From Neobacillus cucumis (GTDB lineage: Bacteria > Bacillota > Bacilli > Bacillales > Cytobacillaceae): a stretch of DNA of 64,000 bases. The stretch lies in contig NZ_PGVE01000012.1 of the NCBI RefSeq assembly GCF_002860255.1, positions 232,871 through 296,870 on the forward strand, written 5' to 3'. Below, piece after piece: positions 63,873 through 64,000 of the stretch. The translations under genes were made by a program, and so were the position numbers. Under the pieces are notes generated by a model. The model saw only the letters and a program-made list of their open reading frames with translations. It was not told the DNA's origin and searched no databases. Positions within the stretch are counted from its first letter, which is position 1, and each line of letters opens with the position of its first letter.

Positions 63873-64000
63873 GTAGAGTAGAAAACTGATTTCATAGGGA
63901 TAGCTTACGCTATCTGTTTTACTTTCAGTTTCCCCTCATCAAACCGTACGTGAAGTTTTCCCTCATACGGCTTTCCGATGTTCTTCTTTCTTTAGCATTA
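63873..64000 (-). mobile_element. Group II intron, 3' end (domains V and VI); rest beyond the right edge
   Basis: On the minus strand, 63973-63941 reads AAGCCGTATG-AGG-GAAA-ACTTCACGTACGGTTT, a domain V with the AGC triad and the conserved ACGTACGG side. Domain VI follows: GAG (63937-63935) and GAAACTGA pair with TCAGTTTTC and CTC, leaving a bulged A at 63879, seven bases from the end. The intron should end ...CTCTAC at 63873, with exon TTGTCG next. Domain V here is 33 bases, one short of the usual 34. The reverse-transcriptase gene, if present, lies outside the window. Confidence 0.7.

Overview
The window reads as chromosomal DNA of a low-GC, Gram-positive, probably spore-forming Bacillaceae species. 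The evidence is AT-rich sequence, strong AGGAGG-type ribosome binding sites, GTG/TTG starts, lipobox lipoproteins, a glgBCDA glycogen operon, a Bacillus-type Zur box and several YesM/YesN, MsmEFG-like and LacI systems. I see no rRNA, tRNA, CRISPR array or prophage.

Region by region. (1) 1-7.6 kb, minus strand: an ABC sugar importer (lipoprotein plus two permeases) in an operon with an ADP-ribosylglycohydrolase/lectin-like fusion, followed by a YesN/YesM two-component pair cut by the left edge. (2) 7.8-16.7 kb: a FixH/YtkA-like lipoprotein, a PNPOx-fold protein, a solitary 1252-residue SF1 helicase with a C-terminal endonuclease domain (possible defence gene), a LysM-SPOR protein, a decayed IS1182-type transposase end, and an MFS exporter with an ArsR regulator. 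(3) 16.9-27.4 kb: glycogen synthesis. A full glgBCDA operon and a second, diverged glgCDA copy that carries only the 3' end of glgB; a DUF2238 membrane protein lies between them. No glgP is present. (4) 27.7-36.1 kb: a sugar-efflux-like MFS protein, a Nudix hydrolase, then a run of four Gfo/Idh/MocA dehydrogenases interleaved with two AP-endonuclease-2-type TIM-barrel isomerases, and a ROK remnant. (5) 37-43.7 kb: a fifth Gfo/Idh/MocA protein, a second ABC sugar importer, a LacI regulator and a zinc-type dehydrogenase, linked by repeated operators related to TGTAAACGTTTWNA. (6) 44.3-50.5 kb: a second LacI regulator, nucleoside hydrolase, ribokinase and a third ABC importer, linked by a different operator family (TGnnAnCGGTTACA). 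(7) 51-58 kb: a ClC channel, two permease/TIGR03943 pairs with His-rich loops, and a zinc-binding lipoprotein (ZnuA) transcribed divergently from one pair across a perfect Zur box. (8) 58-64 kb: a possible papain-fold protein, small hypotheticals, a LysR/EamA-exporter pair, an FMN reductase, a membrane-anchored hypothetical flanked by inverted 50-bp repeats, and the 3' end (domains V and VI) of a group II intron running off the right edge.

How it fits together. The central theme is uptake and intracellular breakdown of unusual glycosides. Three binding-protein-dependent importers lack their own ATPase, so they presumably share an MsmX-type ATPase encoded elsewhere. Their likely partners are oxidoreductases and isomerases of the kinds used in keto-sugar, inositol or C-glycoside pathways, plus glycohydrolases acting on ribosyl-type bonds. 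Each importer has a stable hairpin between the binding-protein gene and the permease genes, as expected for differential expression. The substrates cannot be named from sequence alone.
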